Assembly (NCBI GenBank): GCA_026003335.1
Contig: BPHB01000002.1
Span: forward strand, 372,001-436,000
Direction: 5' to 3'
Source of the DNA: Chitinophagales bacterium
Lineage (GTDB): Bacteria; Bacteroidota; Bacteroidia; Chitinophagales; CAIOSU01
DNA: 64,000 nucleotides
A program made the position numbers and the translations under genes. The notes beneath the pieces are model-generated. The model had not been told where the DNA came from. It did no database searches and saw only the letters and a program-made list of their open reading frames with translations. Below, piece by piece: positions 62,512 through 64,000 of this stretch (positions within the stretch are counted from its first letter, which is position 1; the number at the start of each line of letters is the position of its first letter).

Positions 62512-62870
62512 TGAAAAGTATAGCTATAGTCTGCATGGAGGACGGTTTGAGTGAAAAAGAAAGCATTCCGAGGATGGTGGATGCATGAACAAAAACCGGA
62601 TTTGATTTTTTAAAGTGATGGAGAATCTACAGACGTCACTTTGCATATAGCCAGCAGAAATGGAATGAAATATTGTTCCGGCAGATATCCTAAAAGGATA
62701 TGGCACCGGAATACGGCAAGCCTGGGGCAGCACCAAATCGAGAATAGAAAATAATCGTAATTACAGATTGTGATTCCACGTATTCCATTGATCCTATGCC
62801 GGAGTTACTGAAATGCTTACCTGAATATGATATGGTAATTAAAAGCGGAAATTGTAAAGAAGATGATTAA
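62508..62870 (+). pseudogene. Decayed GT2 glycosyltransferase fragment
   Basis: The ATG overlaps the dehydratase stop (ATGA). Translation of three frames gives degraded but recognisable family 2 pieces in the right order: SIAIVCMEDGLSEKESIPRM (N-terminal, ends at a stop at 62586), PDLIF-stop-SDGESTDVT-x-HIASRNG (nucleotide-binding loop), GYGTGIRQAWG, then DCDSTYSIDPMPELLKCLPEYDMVI (metal motif region) ending at TAA 62870. At least two frame changes and internal stops are needed, so it is a pseudogene. It shows that the operon once carried a further GT2 gene. Confidence 0.75.
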
Positions 62871-62914
62871 TCTCCCCATTAGTTTCACAACAAAAAACGA
62901 TTACACCCCTGGAT

Positions 62915-63898
62915 TCACGTGCTAAGATACTTTGCTTTGAAAGCATAATATTGATTCCAGAGTGTTTCCAATCTATAAGTTTTGTCCAAGCCAAAAACAA
63001 CTGCCCCACAAACGATAAAGCCAATGTATATCATAAGATGTATGATACTTATAGCAGAGGCAATCTCAGCAGGTACCCTAAGTTGTAACAATGCAAAAAG
63101 GAGCACTGCCTCAGGCAGACCCAGCCCCTGAACACTTAAAGGAACGATAAAACTTAAACTCATCAACGGTATAATGAGCAATAAGATCAGCGGATTAAGA
63201 GACACGCCCATGGAGGAAGCAAGACAATAAATGACCACCGAGCTGAACATGTGATACAGGAGAGTCATCCCAACCAACGAAATATATTGAGCAAAACCAG
63301 GACCATCATGGACAGTCTGTCCAAGCAACAAACGCAATGGCTTGTAGCTTATCATTCCTGCGAGCATCTTTAACCAGAAGCGATGAGTAAATAAACCCGC
63401 CAGTAAAAAAGACACGACCACAAGACCTACTTTAGCGCTTATCCCGGGAAGCTCAAACACCTCAAAAAACCAAAAGCCCGAAAGAAGGAGAAACAGTGTG
63501 ATCATACCAGAGACCCGCATAGCTATGATCACCTTTGTAATATCAGATAGACCAAGTCCTTGCATTTTTAAAAATAACGCTCTGAAAACATCCTCTGCAT
63601 CCGGTACAGGAACCACAAATTCCATAAACAACAACTTTAACTCATTAATAAGGAAAGACCACAAGGACTGATATGTGCTTAGCGCTCTGGTTGCCAGATA
63701 AAATTTGAAGCCCAAAGTGATAAATCTCAAAAACATGAAAAATATTGCCGCCCCAAGAAAAAGATAATCAGCCTTACCTATATACATACTTACCTCTCTC
63801 CAACTCACATTAAAGAGCAGAAAACGATACATCAAATAAAAGAATAAAGCAAAAAGCGCAACCTTTACGACCAATTGAATTAATGCCGTATTCCTCAA
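62915..63898 (-). CDS. Lysylphosphatidylglycerol synthase TM-family flippase-like protein
   Basis: A 327-aa membrane protein with about eight transmembrane segments and the family pattern (PF03706-like) FMEFVVPVPDAEDVFRALFLKM and PLSVQGLGLPEAVLLFAL. The start is a TTG at 63898, as no in-frame ATG lies between it and the upstream TAA. Such proteins move or help to move lipids and lipid-linked sugars. An 18-bp palindrome lies 40 bp upstream. Direct neighbours suggest a role in glycolipid transport. Confidence 0.8.
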   Translation of the reverse strand: MRNTALIQLVVKVALFALFFYLMYRFLLFNVSWREVSMYIGKADYLFLGAAIFFMFLRFITLGFKFYLATRALSTYQSLWSFLINELKLLFMEFVVPVPDAEDVFRALFLKMQGLGLSDITKVIIAMRVSGMITLFLLLSGFWFFEVFELPGISAKVGLVVVSFLLAGLFTHRFWLKMLAGMISYKPLRLLLGQTVHDGPGFAQYISLVGMTLLYHMFSSVVIYCLASSMGVSLNPLILLLIIPLMSLSFIVPLSVQGLGLPEAVLLFALLQLRVPAEIASAISIIHLMIYIGFIVCGAVVFGLDKTYRLETLWNQYYAFKAKYLST

Positions 63899-63936
63899 GC
63901 GTATAAGTATATTTTACTTCATTTTGGTATTATGCA

Positions 63937-63954
63937 CTTATCCTGCAGGATAAG
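63937..63954. repeat. Perfect 18-bp palindrome
   Basis: CTTATCCTGCAGGATAAG is fully self-complementary. It lies 40 bp upstream of the flippase-like gene (minus strand). No T-tract follows on either strand, so it is not a standard terminator; it could be an operator. Confidence 0.6.
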
Positions 63955-64000
63955 AAAAAACGCCAATTGTGCATCCGGCAATAAATTTAGGGGTTTATCT

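Noticed and set aside
1-64000. CRISPR arrays, tRNA, rRNA genes, complete insertion sequences
   Set aside because: No regularly spaced repeats, cloverleaf-like stretches or transposase frames were found by eye in either strand.

Overview
The window comes from a member of the Bacteroidota. The evidence is a secreted giant protein with SprB-type repeats and a gliding-motility (type B) T9SS C-terminal domain, a second protein with a type A T9SS sorting domain, a TANFOR-domain giant, and promoters of the Bacteroidota type (TAnnTTTG at -7, TTTG or TTG at -33, usually 18-20 bp apart). No rRNA, tRNA, CRISPR array or intact insertion sequence was seen. The genus cannot be told from the sequence alone.

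Layout. 1-8.1 kb is housekeeping: a partial thioesterase, smpB, aconitase, a macro-domain deacetylase, an FAD oxidoreductase, purE-purK, an Hsp20 chaperone with a frameshifted tail, and a T9SS cargo protein. 8.5-23.4 kb is dominated by surface proteins: a 1237-aa SprB-repeat adhesin-like protein, hutI, then a reverse-strand set of an outer-membrane barrel protein, a 2156-aa TANFOR protein and a fibronectin-III protein. 23.5-35.2 kb holds a small membrane protein, a PlsC-type acyltransferase, an epoxide-hydrolase-like enzyme, an SDR, a coiled-coil protein, a methylcrotonyl-CoA-carboxylase-type operon (beta subunit, an inserted four-helix-bundle IVS-type gene, a frameshifted alpha subunit, an enoyl-CoA hydratase) and the B12-dependent ribonucleotide reductase nrdJ.

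35.3-50.7 kb is the most unusual part. An ABC-2 export permease and a Wzt-like ATPase lie at the two sides of an array of seven genes carrying eight phytanoyl-CoA-dioxygenase-like (PhyH, Fe(II)/2-oxoglutarate) domains. The array also contains a SAM methyltransferase, a periplasmic arylsulfotransferase-like protein and a cytosolic PAPS-type sulfotransferase, and it is followed by a membrane O-acyltransferase, a YciI-like protein and a FOXRED2-like flavoprotein. Gene spacing is very tight: three transcription units, mostly with overlaps of 4 bp or gaps under 15 bp. My inference is that this locus makes, oxidises, methylates, acylates, sulfates and exports a glycan or glycolipid. The product is unknown.

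50.7-64 kb continues as a surface-glycan region: an RfbF-like nucleotidyltransferase and an RfbG-like CDP-glucose 4,6-dehydratase (CDP-sugar route), two GT2 glycosyltransferases plus the decayed remains of a third, two large polytopic GT-C-like membrane proteins, an SGNH-type protein, a flippase-like protein, and an embedded reverse-strand block of four or five exported proteins (cytochrome-like lipoprotein, DUF1501/sulfatase-like protein, two DUF4214/DUF1549-like lipoproteins). Three genes (hsp20, the carboxylase alpha subunit, the sulfotransferase 5' end) look as if single-base indels disturb them. These may be real mutations or assembly errors.
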